Shown here piece after piece: positions 45,926 through 54,422 of a stretch of 64,000 nt of DNA. The notes under the pieces are model-generated. The model saw only the letters and a list, made by a program, of their open reading frames with translations. It searched no databases and had not been told where the DNA came from. The stretch is from Pseudomonadota bacterium (lineage in GTDB: Bacteria > Desulfobacterota > Binatia > Binatales > Binataceae), in the NCBI GenBank assembly GCA_021324755.1, contig JAJPIL010000022.1, forward strand, positions 62,001 to 126,000, given 5' to 3'. Numbering within the stretch: the first letter of the stretch is position 1; every line of letters begins with the position of its first letter. A program made the translations under genes and the position numbers.

Positions 45926-47821
45926 GTGTCTTCCCTCAAATGTTGGCGACTCGTTGCACATGGCGACCGCTGCGAATTTCTCGAAACTAGGATGTCATCC
46001 GGCTATAGCGACAGCGCGGACGGCATTGGAAAAGTGGTGACATCCGATTCCCCGCATCACCAGCCAGCTAAAGGCGGGACGCTTGATGCTTGGTTCGCTT
46101 GTCGCCGGCTCAAATTACTGACGCTTCTTCTAGCTTTCGGGTTCGCGCTCGTATTTTTGGCTGCGAGCATAAGCTCTCCGTTCGAGGGCGACCAGGACCC
46201 CTACTTCGCCGGAGTCATTCGCGATGTAGTACGCAACGGCCACTGGATAGCGCCGCGTGACAGCTATGGAGAAATCTGCCGCAAGCCGCCGCTTTATTTT
46301 TGGTTGTCCGCACTGGCAGTCGAACTGTATGGCGGCAGAGTCGACGAGACCTCGAGCAGGGCGGTATCGGTGATTGCGGCTGCGGGCGTGGCGAGCCTGA
46401 CTTTGGCGGTCGCCAGCGCAGAACTGGGAGCGTTTGCGGGCTTGATGGCTTATCTCTTTTTGCTCGGCAGCTACGGCTTCGCTTCCAGGGCTGCGCGTGC
46501 CGAGGTCGACGCTTTGATGGTGCTCTGTTTCTTCGTGGCGGTAATTCTGGCAGCAAAACTGGACGACCGAGGGTCAAATTTGGGGCGCGCACTTGCGACA
46601 GCGCTGGCGCTGGGTTTGGGCGTGTTGACTAAAGGTCCAGTGGTGCTCGTTTTAAGCGCTTTGACGCTTTTGGTGTGGAGGGTAATGCGCCGATTAAATC
46701 CGCTGGGTCTTTTTGCGCAAAAGTCTTTTTGGATAGCGTGGTTCGGCGGCCTCGCAATAGGCGGCGTGTGGTATATCCTAGCCTGGCGCGTTTGGCGCGA
46801 TGAACTTGTTTCGGTCCATATGATGCAAGAGAATTTAGGTCATTTTCTTCCAGCTTCGATGGGTGGCACCGGCGAGGCGTATCAGCCGTTCTATTTCCCA
46901 ACGGTTAAATTGATCGCCGGTAGTCTGCCGATGGCGCTCGGTTTGCCGGCTTTGACCTTGGCACTGACGCATCAGTGGAGACGCGGCGGAGAACATTGGT
47001 CTTTCCTCTCCCTTCACGCAAGCCTTGTCATAGCCGTGCTTGGGTTCTTCTCGCTGGCAAGCTCGAAGCGCCCTGTTTATGTTCTGCCGGCCTATCCGTC
47101 GATGGCTGTGATGCTCGCCTGGGTTTTCGCGCAAGCTTCCGATAATCGCGAAACGGGCTCGGAAGTTGGCTCTTTGTGCCGCAAAGCTCAGAGCCTCGCC
47201 GTGCTCGGATTTGGCCTTATGCTCGGCTTCCTGGTGCTTTTGACTATGAAAGGTGCTTTCGTATCGAAGCTGGTTTCCCATTTGGCGCCCACCGACGCGG
47301 GATACGTGATGTTGCTAACCAAACTTGTCCATCAGCGGTCGCTGGGCTTCTTGGCGTTCGTCGTAGCCACGACAATCATCGTCGCCGTGACCAGCGCAGC
47401 GCTATGGCGTGGCCTTTATTCGGTTTCGACCCTTGGAATTGGCCTTTTGGCTCTGACCGGCGTGGGTCTTTGGCTTGACGTGCTCAAGCCTGCTCACGCG
47501 TATCTGTATTCGCTCAAATCCTTTGTCGCCGAAATCAGTAGGATTGCCGACAGCTCGCAGGTGTATGTCCTGGGCGGAGAGAACTACCAGGTCTCGTTTT
47601 ACTGGGGTGGACCGGTTCCCGTTTTCCGGCCGGAGTCGTTGCGAGAGTTCGCTGGGGGTAAATTTTACATTGTCGGCTTGAGCAGGGAGTTGTCACGGCT
47701 TGCTCTTCCCGAGCACTACCGGCTTGTCCTTCGCCAGAGCTCGGGAGTATATCGCGCAGGCAGTGACGAGATTGTGTTGGCGCAAGTAGTCCCCGTGGGC
47801 GAGCGCACCACAGCGCCCTGA
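45926..47821 (+). CDS. ArnT-like glycosyltransferase (GT83, dolichyl-phosphate-mannose family fold)
   Basis: 631 aa with about 12 membrane helices. The first periplasmic loop holds the family signature in variant form: SPFEGDQDPYFAGVIRDV and GEICRKPPLYFWLSALAVELYGG, equivalent to the DE..R and KPPL blocks of ArnT. It uses a polyprenyl-phosphate sugar to modify lipid A or another envelope acceptor. The start is uncertain: the GTG at 45926 adds 22 polar residues before the ATG at 45992. A short periplasmic C-terminal domain includes VYVLGGENYQVSFYWGG. Confidence 0.88.
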   Translation: MSSLKCWRLVAHGDRCEFLETRMSSGYSDSADGIGKVVTSDSPHHQPAKGGTLDAWFACRRLKLLTLLLAFGFALVFLAASISSPFEGDQDPYFAGVIRDVVRNGHWIAPRDSYGEICRKPPLYFWLSALAVELYGGRVDETSSRAVSVIAAAGVASLTLAVASAELGAFAGLMAYLFLLGSYGFASRAARAEVDALMVLCFFVAVILAAKLDDRGSNLGRALATALALGLGVLTKGPVVLVLSALTLLVWRVMRRLNPLGLFAQKSFWIAWFGGLAIGGVWYILAWRVWRDELVSVHMMQENLGHFLPASMGGTGEAYQPFYFPTVKLIAGSLPMALGLPALTLALTHQWRRGGEHWSFLSLHASLVIAVLGFFSLASSKRPVYVLPAYPSMAVMLAWVFAQASDNRETGSEVGSLCRKAQSLAVLGFGLMLGFLVLLTMKGAFVSKLVSHLAPTDAGYVMLLTKLVHQRSLGFLAFVVATTIIVAVTSAALWRGLYSVSTLGIGLLALTGVGLWLDVLKPAHAYLYSLKSFVAEISRIADSSQVYVLGGENYQVSFYWGGPVPVFRPESLREFAGGKFYIVGLSRELSRLALPEHYRLVLRQSSGVYRAGSDEIVLAQVVPVGERTTAP

Positions 47822-48120
47822 AGCTTCTTGCTGTCGCCCTGTGGACGAACATCCAGGGCATGTGGGATCCTGTGGCAAGGTATTCTCTAGCACGACGCTG
47901 TTGCGGGCCGATATGGCGAGCACGAAGTTCGGCGGCAGCGGCAGATCGATTGCTGACTCGCTGATCGAGCAAAAGAGAGTTGTGGTCTATGTTCCCGGCG
48001 ACCAGCTTTCCGCGACCCTGGCCCTTTGGCGGGCTGTTTAACTAGCCCACTGTGCAGATAATGATGTGCTCAATCGGCATCGTGTAAGAGTTAGGTGAAA
48101 GGCGACACGAGGATATTTGA

Positions 48121-48339
48121 ATGAAGTTTGCGCACTTCGTTAATTTCGTTGCGTCATTAGTGCTTCCGGTGTGGAGCTTGTCTGTAATTGGCCTGGGCTT
48201 GGCCTATATGAGTTTCGCTTGGCTAGTCTGTGGTGCTGGAATCGGCGTGGTAGCATTCGTCCTTCTTGCAGGAAATCCTGTTTTTGCTCGCTGTCCCTCT
48301 GAAACAGGCTGCGACCAAGTCCAAACAGCAAGCCGATAA
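48121..48339 (+). CDS. Small two-helix membrane protein, 5' part of a frameshifted gene
   Basis: 72 codons from an ATG with GAGG 9 nt upstream. It has two hydrophobic helices (VASLVLPVWSLSVIGLGLAY and GAGIGVVAFVLLAG). After a T5 run at 48281-48285 the frame becomes Cys/Ser/Thr-rich and soon stops. Removing one T joins it to the open frame ending at 48469, giving a 115-aa protein whose second helix continues naturally as VLLAVPLK. It is therefore either a frameshifted gene or a sequencing error at the homopolymer. No family is recognised. Confidence 0.5.
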   Translation: MKFAHFVNFVASLVLPVWSLSVIGLGLAYMSFAWLVCGAGIGVVAFVLLAGNPVFARCPSETGCDQVQTASR

Positions 48340-48469
48340 AAGCTTATTAGCGCAATCGATTGATAAGTTCCTGGCAGAAAAGACAGCGCTTCTTCGAGTT
48401 CGCTGGGTTCGACGGCACGACGATGACTTTCTCTTTCCGAGATTGCTAATCGAGCGTTTATTGGGGTAG
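48266..48469 (+). pseudogene. 3' part of the frameshifted small membrane gene
   Basis: This frame is open from just after an upstream stop at 48251-48253 to a TAG at 48467-48469. From the T5 run onward it reads as a charged, helical, Lys/Arg-rich cytoplasmic tail (KQAATKSKQQADKSLLAQSI ... RRHDDDFLFPRLLIERLL) with ordinary codon use. It lacks its own ribosome site, which supports its being the tail of the 48121 gene. Confidence 0.45.
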
Positions 48470-48510
48470 GCTCGTAATTGCCGATATCGGATAAGTTCCG
48501 CCGAAAGCGT

Positions 48511-48846
48511 ATGCCGATTTACGAGTATCAGTGCGAGGAATGCGGGACGATTAGCGCACATGTAGTGCTTGGCGCTCAGCCATCGGCTGAACTTAGTTGC
48601 CCAAGCTGTGGGTCGCCTGAGCTTAGACGGGTGTTGTCGAGCTTTGCTGTGGTCGAGAGCGAGGCGTCAAGGCTTGCAAACTTTGACCCCTCAAGGCCGC
48701 GCGATGAATCGTTTTACCGAGATTCACGCAACGTAGGCCTGTGGGCAAAAAAGCGTGCCCAACAGATGGGAATAGACCTCGGGCCGAAATTTGAAGAGAC
48801 GGTCGAGAAAGCTCGAAGCGGCAAGCTGATCAAGGAAATGCTCTGA
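48511..48846 (+). CDS. FmdB-family zinc-ribbon protein
   Basis: 111 aa from the ATG giving MPIYEYQCEECG, the canonical FmdB start. An upstream in-frame codon at 48478 adds 11 residues and is less likely. Two CxxC pairs (CEECG ... CPSCG) form the zinc ribbon at residues 8-35, followed by a polar tail. The family was named from a formamidase regulator but its function is unknown. It is followed 29 bp later by a second zinc-ribbon gene. Confidence 0.88.
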   Translation: MPIYEYQCEECGTISAHVVLGAQPSAELSCPSCGSPELRRVLSSFAVVESEASRLANFDPSRPRDESFYRDSRNVGLWAKKRAQQMGIDLGPKFEETVEKARSGKLIKEML

Positions 48847-48875
48847 GCGGCCGAAGCCCGCAACCGGGGGGCGAC

Positions 48876-49238
48876 TTGACTGCGTGGATCGCCGAACTAG
48901 TGGGCTTGCGTGGAGTAGTCCGCGGGTTTGTGAAACTAATGAAGACCAGGGTGCCCATCGAGGACGAAAAAGACCGCCTGGGACGTAAATTGCGCGACGT
49001 CGAAAAGGCGCGCGAGGATCAATGGGCGGCTGAGCGCGACAGGGAGCTGCTGGAGAAGCTTCGTAAGAAGATGGGCTTGCAGAGTTCGCCTGAACTACAA
49101 TGCCCCGTCTGCGGCAAGACGCTGAAGCCCGTTACGTTAGGCGAGATCAAAGTTGACGAATGTCAAGAGCATGGCGCTTGGCTTGACAGGGCTACCCTTC
49201 AGCACCTGTTGACGGAGATTCTCAAAAAGCCCGAGTAA
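48876..49238 (+). CDS. TFIIB-type zinc-ribbon protein
   Basis: 120 aa. The TTG start has GGGGGG 5 nt upstream. Residues ~25-68 are a charged helix or coiled coil (KDRLGRKLRDVEKAREDQWA). The C-terminal zf-TFIIB motif reads CPVCGKTLKPVTLGEIKVD, then CQEHGAWLDRATLQHLL, with the typical GxWLDxxxL signature. Nucleic-acid or protein binding is unknown. It is probably co-transcribed with the FmdB-like gene. Confidence 0.85.
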   Translation: MTAWIAELVGLRGVVRGFVKLMKTRVPIEDEKDRLGRKLRDVEKAREDQWAAERDRELLEKLRKKMGLQSSPELQCPVCGKTLKPVTLGEIKVDECQEHGAWLDRATLQHLLTEILKKPE

Positions 49239-49319
49239 GCGTCCCGGTGCGCGTCTAAAGTAGGCGGTTTCGGTTGCTGGTTGACGCTTACGGTTTCGCG
49301 GGGCACCGCCGAAGCGCTT

Positions 49320-49339
49320 ACACGTCTGGAGCGACGTGT
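49320..49339. terminator. Hairpin between converging genes
   Basis: ACACGTC (49320-49326) and GACGTGT (49333-49339) are perfect arms with a 6-nt loop in the 231-bp gap between the zinc-ribbon gene and purU. There is no T-tract. Confidence 0.3.
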
Positions 49340-49469
49340 TGACCTGTGGCCTACCGCTGGTTTCCAAAAGGTGGCTCCTAGACTAGCGCAAAAGCCAGGT
49401 TCGCCTGCGCTCGACTCGCCTTGGCTAAATTCGGACCGATAAGCATAAGGTCTGTCGAGACTGAGCGGC

Positions 49470-50333
49470 CTACTCGAAGACTATCGTGCGGTTGCGATGG
49501 ACGAGAACCCGCTTGAGCAGGTGAGCGCGGACCGCTTTGGCGAGAACGCTTACCTCGATGTCTTTCCCTTTGCGCGCGATATCCTTCACCGTGTCGCGAT
49601 GGGTTACGGGCGTGGTCGCCTGAGCGATGATCGGACCGGCGTCGAGCTCTTCGGTGACGTAATGGGCGGTAGCTCCCACGAGTTTGACACCACGTTCGTA
49701 AGCCTGCCGGTAAGGATGGGCGCCCACGAAAGCGGGTAGAAAGCTGTGGTGAATGTTGATTATCGGTTTGCCCCAGGCGCGCAGAAAGTCGCCCGTGAGA
49801 ATTTGCATGTAGCGCGCAAGCACTACCAGTGTGCAGTTCAGCTGGTTTAGGGTGTCGAGCAGTTTAGCTTCCGCCTGGTGCTTGCGGTCCTTTTCCACCG
49901 GAATGGTGTAGAACGGCACCTCGAAGGGCTTGACTAACGGCTCCAAATCGGGGTGGTTGCTGATTACCGCCACGACGTCACCCCCAAGCTCGCCCAGATG
50001 ATGGCGGCTTAGGAGATCGATCATGCAGTGGGGTAATTTTGACACCATGATAACGATACGCTCGCGGTCACGATCGTCGAAGAGCTGCCAACGCAAAGAA
50101 AGATCTTGAAGCACGCGCGGAAGCTCTGCAGCTAAGATGGTGCGCAAATGGGCTATCGGGTGGTTCATGCTTTCGAAGTAGATGCGCCAGAAAAATTGGC
50201 CGTCGTCGCGGTCCGTATCCTGGTCGGACTCGATAATGTTGCAGCCGTTGTTGTATAAAAGGGTGGAAACTCCGGCGATTATCCCTGGGCGATCCAAACA
50301 CGAGATGAGCAACGTGCCCCTTTGCGACTCCAT
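49470..50333 (-). CDS. purU: Formyltetrahydrofolate deformylase
   Basis: 287 aa. An N-terminal ACT domain (LLISCLDRPGIIAGVSTLLYNNGCNI) is followed by a formyltransferase-fold catalytic domain. The Asn-His-Asp triad is in INIHHSFLPAFVGAHPY and YVTEELDAGPII. It hydrolyses 10-formyl-THF to formate and THF, feeding PurT or balancing one-carbon pools. It is divergent from rsmI with a 200-bp gap and has no operon partner. Confidence 0.96.
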   Translation of the reverse strand: MESQRGTLLISCLDRPGIIAGVSTLLYNNGCNIIESDQDTDRDDGQFFWRIYFESMNHPIAHLRTILAAELPRVLQDLSLRWQLFDDRDRERIVIMVSKLPHCMIDLLSRHHLGELGGDVVAVISNHPDLEPLVKPFEVPFYTIPVEKDRKHQAEAKLLDTLNQLNCTLVVLARYMQILTGDFLRAWGKPIINIHHSFLPAFVGAHPYRQAYERGVKLVGATAHYVTEELDAGPIIAQATTPVTHRDTVKDIARKGKDIEVSVLAKAVRAHLLKRVLVHRNRTIVFE

Positions 50334-50534
50334 CCGAAACCAACCTCCGTACTGCCTGAACCTTCTGCCCTACGATCCTAATCGATCGATTGTAGCGTGC
50401 ACAGGCCGCTCGAGCTCGCGAACCATTCGGTGGCGGAAGTTTTGAGAAAGAGAATTTAAACCGTAAAGACTACGTAGGAACGGCCAGCTCGAACGTGGTA
50501 CGCCGAGTCCGTCAGGTCAAGCTTACAACAGGCG

Positions 50535-51305
50535 ATGAAAGAAAAGCCTAGTATCGACCGAGGTGCGCTTTTCGTGGTTGCCACGCCAATCGGCAACCTA
50601 AAGGACATCACATTGCGAGCGCTCGAAGTCTTGGCGCAAGTTGATTTGATTGCCTGCGAAGATACCAGGCGCACGGCGCGGCTTCTTGCCGCGCACGGAA
50701 TAAAGAAGCCTCTGGTGAGCTATTTTGAACACAACGAAGCCGAGCGCGCGCGGGAGTTGCTCGCTCGCCTGGGCGAAGGTGCCAAGATTGCTTTGGTCAC
50801 GGATGCCGGAACGCCAGGAATCTCCGATCCTGGATACCGACTGGTGCGTGGCGCGCGCGAGGCCGGCCTTTCGGTTTTCGTCGTACCCGGAGCTTCCGCG
50901 CTCACGGCGGCGCTCTCCGTTGCAGGTATCAGCGCGCCTACTTTTTGCTTCGAGGGCTTTTTACCTCCAAAAGCTGGTCAACGGCAAAGGGCATTGCAAA
51001 AACTCGTGAACGAAACAAGAACTATGGTTTTCTTCGAGGCGCCCCACCGCTTGGCTCAAGCGCTATTCGATATGGCTACCATCTTGGGTGCCGACCGCGA
51101 GGCTGCTGTTCTTCGAGAATTGACCAAAATATTCGAGGAGGCGCACTTGGGAAGCCTAGGCGAGCTTGCCAGAAAATATGCCGGAAAACGCGTGCGAGGC
51201 GAGGCAACGATTATCGTCGCCGGAAAAAAGGCGTCTGGTGCGCCGGAAGCGAGGTTAAGTGACGCTGATGAGCGGTTGATGCAAGACGTTCGTTCTAATG
51301 ACTGA
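50535..51305 (+). CDS. rsmI: 16S rRNA (cytidine1402-2'-O)-methyltransferase
   Basis: 256 aa of the tetrapyrrole-methylase fold. Signature blocks: VVATPIGNLKDITLRALEVL, CEDTRRTARLLAAHGI, VTDAGTPGISDPGYRLV, and FFEAPHRLAQAL further on. With RsmH it makes m4Cm1402 in the ribosomal P site. Complete length. Confidence 0.96.
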   Translation: MKEKPSIDRGALFVVATPIGNLKDITLRALEVLAQVDLIACEDTRRTARLLAAHGIKKPLVSYFEHNEAERARELLARLGEGAKIALVTDAGTPGISDPGYRLVRGAREAGLSVFVVPGASALTAALSVAGISAPTFCFEGFLPPKAGQRQRALQKLVNETRTMVFFEAPHRLAQALFDMATILGADREAAVLRELTKIFEEAHLGSLGELARKYAGKRVRGEATIIVAGKKASGAPEARLSDADERLMQDVRSND

Positions 51306-51580
51306 ATTTTTAGGAGCTGATAACTGAGGCTTAACGCCGCCCCGGGCCAGCGCTGATTGGGTTGCCGCATGCATTCAATCGGGCTGCTTACGACAATGAG
51401 TAAGTCTTTCAATTCGTGTGCAGAAGCGAGCGCTCGATTGCCGGGCGGCACTAGAGCGTTAGGGCGATCTGGCGTCTAACTGCTGCCCAAAATAGTTAAT
51501 TCTTGAAACAAGCGCAACGCTAAGTTTCAATGCCGCAAAGGAGGCTAGAGAAGATCCGTAATCGATAGGGAAGTCGGAAA

Positions 51581-52108
51581 ATGGAAGCGAGCGATAAGCT
51601 ATCCCAAGGCCAAGGAGGACATAGCACGTCCAAGGACGAAAACGTTGTTTTGGTAATCCATGGGCCAAATCTTAACCTTTTAGGCGAGCGGGAACCCGAA
51701 ATTTACGGCCGAACGACCCTCCATGAAATCAATCTTCGTATTCGAACTCTCGGCCGGGAATTAGGTCTTGAAGTGGAAACGTTTCAATCAAACAGCGAAG
51801 GCGCTATCGTCGATCAGATTCAATCGCAACGGGGGCGCGTCAAGTTGGTCATAATCAATCCTGCCGGCTACACCCAGTACGGGGTTGCCATCCGCGACGC
51901 GCTTCTTGCGATTCACGTACCGGTGATTGAAGTCCATATGACCAACGTGTACCGCAGAGAGCCGCTGCGTCACGGTTCGGTTTTCGCCGATATCGCGTAT
52001 GGCAGAATCATGGGATTCGGCGCCGACAGCTACGTACTGGCGATCCGCGCGGCTGCTTCGATCTTGTTAGGTGGCGATTCGAAGGCGGCCAGCAAAACTG
52101 GCTCGTAA
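51581..52108 (+). CDS. aroQ: Type II 3-dehydroquinate dehydratase
   Basis: 175 aa. The core starts after a ~22-residue polar extension: VLVIHGPNLNLLGEREPEIYG includes the catalytic region, SNSEGAIVDQIQ is the lid-adjacent motif, NPAGYTQYGVAIRDAL holds the substrate site, and VHMTNVYRREPLRH the His. The active-site Tyr in the flexible loop is in EIYGRTTL. An in-frame later GTG would trim the extension. The accBC operon lies downstream, as in many bacteria where aroQ precedes accB. Confidence 0.94.
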   Translation: MEASDKLSQGQGGHSTSKDENVVLVIHGPNLNLLGEREPEIYGRTTLHEINLRIRTLGRELGLEVETFQSNSEGAIVDQIQSQRGRVKLVIINPAGYTQYGVAIRDALLAIHVPVIEVHMTNVYRREPLRHGSVFADIAYGRIMGFGADSYVLAIRAAASILLGGDSKAASKTGS

Positions 52109-52208
52109 CGCATGCCTTGCCACAGCCGAGCAGCCTTGGACGGCTCAACAAGGCTCGGTAAGGCAAGAGGCTAGTTTAATTGTACCCAGGGCATCGGTGA
52201 GCGATTTG

Positions 52209-52226
52209 AACCGGTTGTAACCGGTT
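52209..52226. promoter_or_regulatory. Tandem AACCGGTT palindromes upstream of accBC
   Basis: Two identical 8-bp palindromes AACCGGTT at 52209-52216 and 52219-52226 are separated by 2 bp, giving a 10-bp period of one helical turn. They lie 70 bp upstream of accB. The arrangement fits a repressor or activator binding as a pair on one DNA face. A single further copy is at 61440-61447. Confidence 0.45.
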
Positions 52227-52295
52227 TTAGCCGAGCAAGGCTGGTCGCCATCCGGGGAACTCCTAAAACCGTGTGGTGGGACTTGGACAGAAACG

Positions 52296-52784
52296 ATGGA
52301 GCTTCGAGAGTTAAAGGCTTTGGTAACCCTAATGCGCCAGAACGACCTGGTTGAACTTGAGCTGGAAGATGGCAAAAGTCGTATCAGGCTTGTGCGTCAA
52401 GCTGGCTCCTCCGCGCCGACGACCCACGCTGGGGGCAAAATCGGCGCGGTTAAACCGCTCGAGGTGCAGCGCGCTTCGGCTCCCGCCGTGGCCGCAAACG
52501 CGTCGCCAGACGCGGGCAGTGACGAACCTCATCTAGCGCCCAACCAGGTTTTGGTGCGAAGCCCTATGGTTGGAACCTTTTATCGCGCGCCTTCGCCCGA
52601 TGCTCCGCCCTTTGTTGAGGAGGGAGATATGGTGCGAAAAGGCCAGCCACTGTGTATTATCGAGGCAATGAAGATGATGAATGAGATTACGGCCGAAGTA
52701 GAAGGGCGCGTCGTCCGAATTCTGTGTCAGAACGCACAGCCCGTCGGCTACGGTCAGCCGCTGATGGTATTGGAGACGGGGTAA
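52296..52784 (+). CDS. accB: Acetyl-CoA carboxylase biotin carboxyl carrier protein
   Basis: 162 aa. The N-terminal helix and Ala/Pro-rich linker lead to the biotinyl domain. The biotin-attachment motif AMKM is at 124-127 (Lys 126) and is flanked by the usual thumb region [21 protein letters not shown]. It carries CO2 between AccC and AccAD for malonyl-CoA synthesis. It is 22 bp upstream of accC, and the tandem palindromes at 52209 may control both. Confidence 0.96.
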   Translation: MELRELKALVTLMRQNDLVELELEDGKSRIRLVRQAGSSAPTTHAGGKIGAVKPLEVQRASAPAVAANASPDAGSDEPHLAPNQVLVRSPMVGTFYRAPSPDAPPFVEEGDMVRKGQPLCIIEAMKMMNEITAEVEGRVVRILCQNAQPVGYGQPLMVLETG

Positions 52785-52806
52785 GGCGCGAATAAGAAGA
52801 CTAGCT

Positions 52807-54201
52807 TTGAGCGGAGCGGTTAGCACGGTGTTTAAAAAGGTTTTGGTGGCAAACCGAGGTACGATCGCGATTCGCATAATTCGCGCGTGCCGCGAATTGG
52901 GTATTAAGACGGTCGCCGTATATTCGACCGCGGATCGGCGAGCTTTGCATGCCAGAATGGCAGATGAGGCAGTCTGTATCGGGCCTGCTGCGGCCGAAGA
53001 CAGCTACCTGAATATTCCCGCGATCATCAGCGCCGCGAGGGCCTACGGAGCTGATGCTGTTCACCCAGGGTACGGTTTTCTCTCAGAAAACGGGGACTTC
53101 GCCGAGGCCTGTCAACGCTCAGGGCTCCATTTCATCGGCCCGCGAGCTCGACACATAAGGCTGATGGGAGACAAACCACGCGCGCTTCGGATAATGCGGC
53201 GTTATGGAGTCCCAGTTTTGCCGGGCAGCGAGGGTACCGGAATAGTTGAACTTAAGCAAGCGCTCGAGCAGGCCAAAAGGATCGGATACCCGGTATTGAT
53301 CAAGGCCGCAGCCGGAGGTGGCGGCAAAGGTATGCGAATAGTGCGAGACGGCGACGAATTGGCACGTCTGTTTCCGCTGGCTCAGGCTGAAAGCGAAGCC
53401 GCGTTCGGATCGCGCAAGATGTATCTGGAGAAGTACGTCGAAAAGGCCCGCCACGTCGAGTTTCAGATCCTTGCCGACAACTACCGGCACGTAATCCATC
53501 TGGGCGAGCGCGATTGCTCGATTCAACGCCGCCATCAGAAAGTGGTCGAGGAAGCACCGTGTCCGGTTCTGACCAGCCGTCTGCGGGAAAAAATGGGGCG
53601 TGCCGCCGTGCGAGCGGCAGAGGTGGTCGGGTATTCCAACGTCGGCACAGTAGAATTTCTCCTGAGCGACTCAGGCGACTTCTATTTTATCGAGATGAAC
53701 ACGCGGATACAGGTCGAGCACGGGGTTACCGAGATGGTCACCGGGGTCGATCTGGTCAAAGCAAGTATCTTGCTTGCCATGGGGGAACGGCTTTGGCTCA
53801 AGCAACGAGATGTCGCCTTTAATGGAGCAGCCATCGAATGCCGGATCTACGCAGAGGATCCCGAAACTCATCTGCCCTCGCCCGGAGTTGTCTCCAATCA
53901 CCATCCGCCTGGCGGTCTCGGTGTACGTGTCGAGACCGCGCTCTACGACGGATACCATGTGCCGATGCATTACGACCCGTTGATAGCAAAGCTCATCGTG
54001 CATGGCGAGACCCGACCTCTTGCAATAGCGCGAGCACGTGCAGCCCTGCGTGAGTACGTGATCGATGGGATCAAGACGAACATCCCGCTCCATCTGAAAA
54101 TTCTCGACGACAAGGACTTTCAGCGCGGCGACGTGCACACCGACTTTCTAACCCGCTTCGAGCCTAAAGAAGAAGTGCGGCAGCTTCGCAAAGCCGGATA
54201 A
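52807..54201 (+). CDS. accC: Biotin carboxylase subunit of acetyl-CoA carboxylase
   Basis: 464 aa, slightly longer than the usual ~450. ATP-grasp and biotin carboxylase motifs are complete: HPGYGFLSENGDFAEAC, KAAAGGGGKGMRIV, IQRRHQKVVEEAP and IECRIYAEDPE. Two positions differ from the near-invariant family sequence: NRGEIA reads NRGTIA, and QVEHPVTE reads QVEHGVTE. The start is a TTG at 52807, and a GTG at 52828 is the alternative. It is co-transcribed with accB. Activity is likely but the substitutions make it unusual. Confidence 0.94.
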   Translation: MSGAVSTVFKKVLVANRGTIAIRIIRACRELGIKTVAVYSTADRRALHARMADEAVCIGPAAAEDSYLNIPAIISAARAYGADAVHPGYGFLSENGDFAEACQRSGLHFIGPRARHIRLMGDKPRALRIMRRYGVPVLPGSEGTGIVELKQALEQAKRIGYPVLIKAAAGGGGKGMRIVRDGDELARLFPLAQAESEAAFGSRKMYLEKYVEKARHVEFQILADNYRHVIHLGERDCSIQRRHQKVVEEAPCPVLTSRLREKMGRAAVRAAEVVGYSNVGTVEFLLSDSGDFYFIEMNTRIQVEHGVTEMVTGVDLVKASILLAMGERLWLKQRDVAFNGAAIECRIYAEDPETHLPSPGVVSNHHPPGGLGVRVETALYDGYHVPMHYDPLIAKLIVHGETRPLAIARARAALREYVIDGIKTNIPLHLKILDDKDFQRGDVHTDFLTRFEPKEEVRQLRKAG

Positions 54202-54422
54202 GCGACCGGGGCGTGCGTATGGGGGCCTTTTGGCGCTTGGCTCTTTGAGGTGCTTATAGTGCTCGTTGCGATTTGATTTTTCGCTGCGCTCGTCTGCATT
54301 TACTTGGATGGATTAGTGGTGATAGGTGGACCGTTTAATCTGGCGCTGGTTATGAGTTACCACGATCGCCACGCTACGATGAGCCAATTTGACGATAATC
54401 GATCAAGCGATTTGGGTTGCTG

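Noticed and set aside
47822..48120. 66-codon frame at 47841-48041
   Set aside because: No ribosome site, no family similarity, and overlapped by equally long antisense frames.
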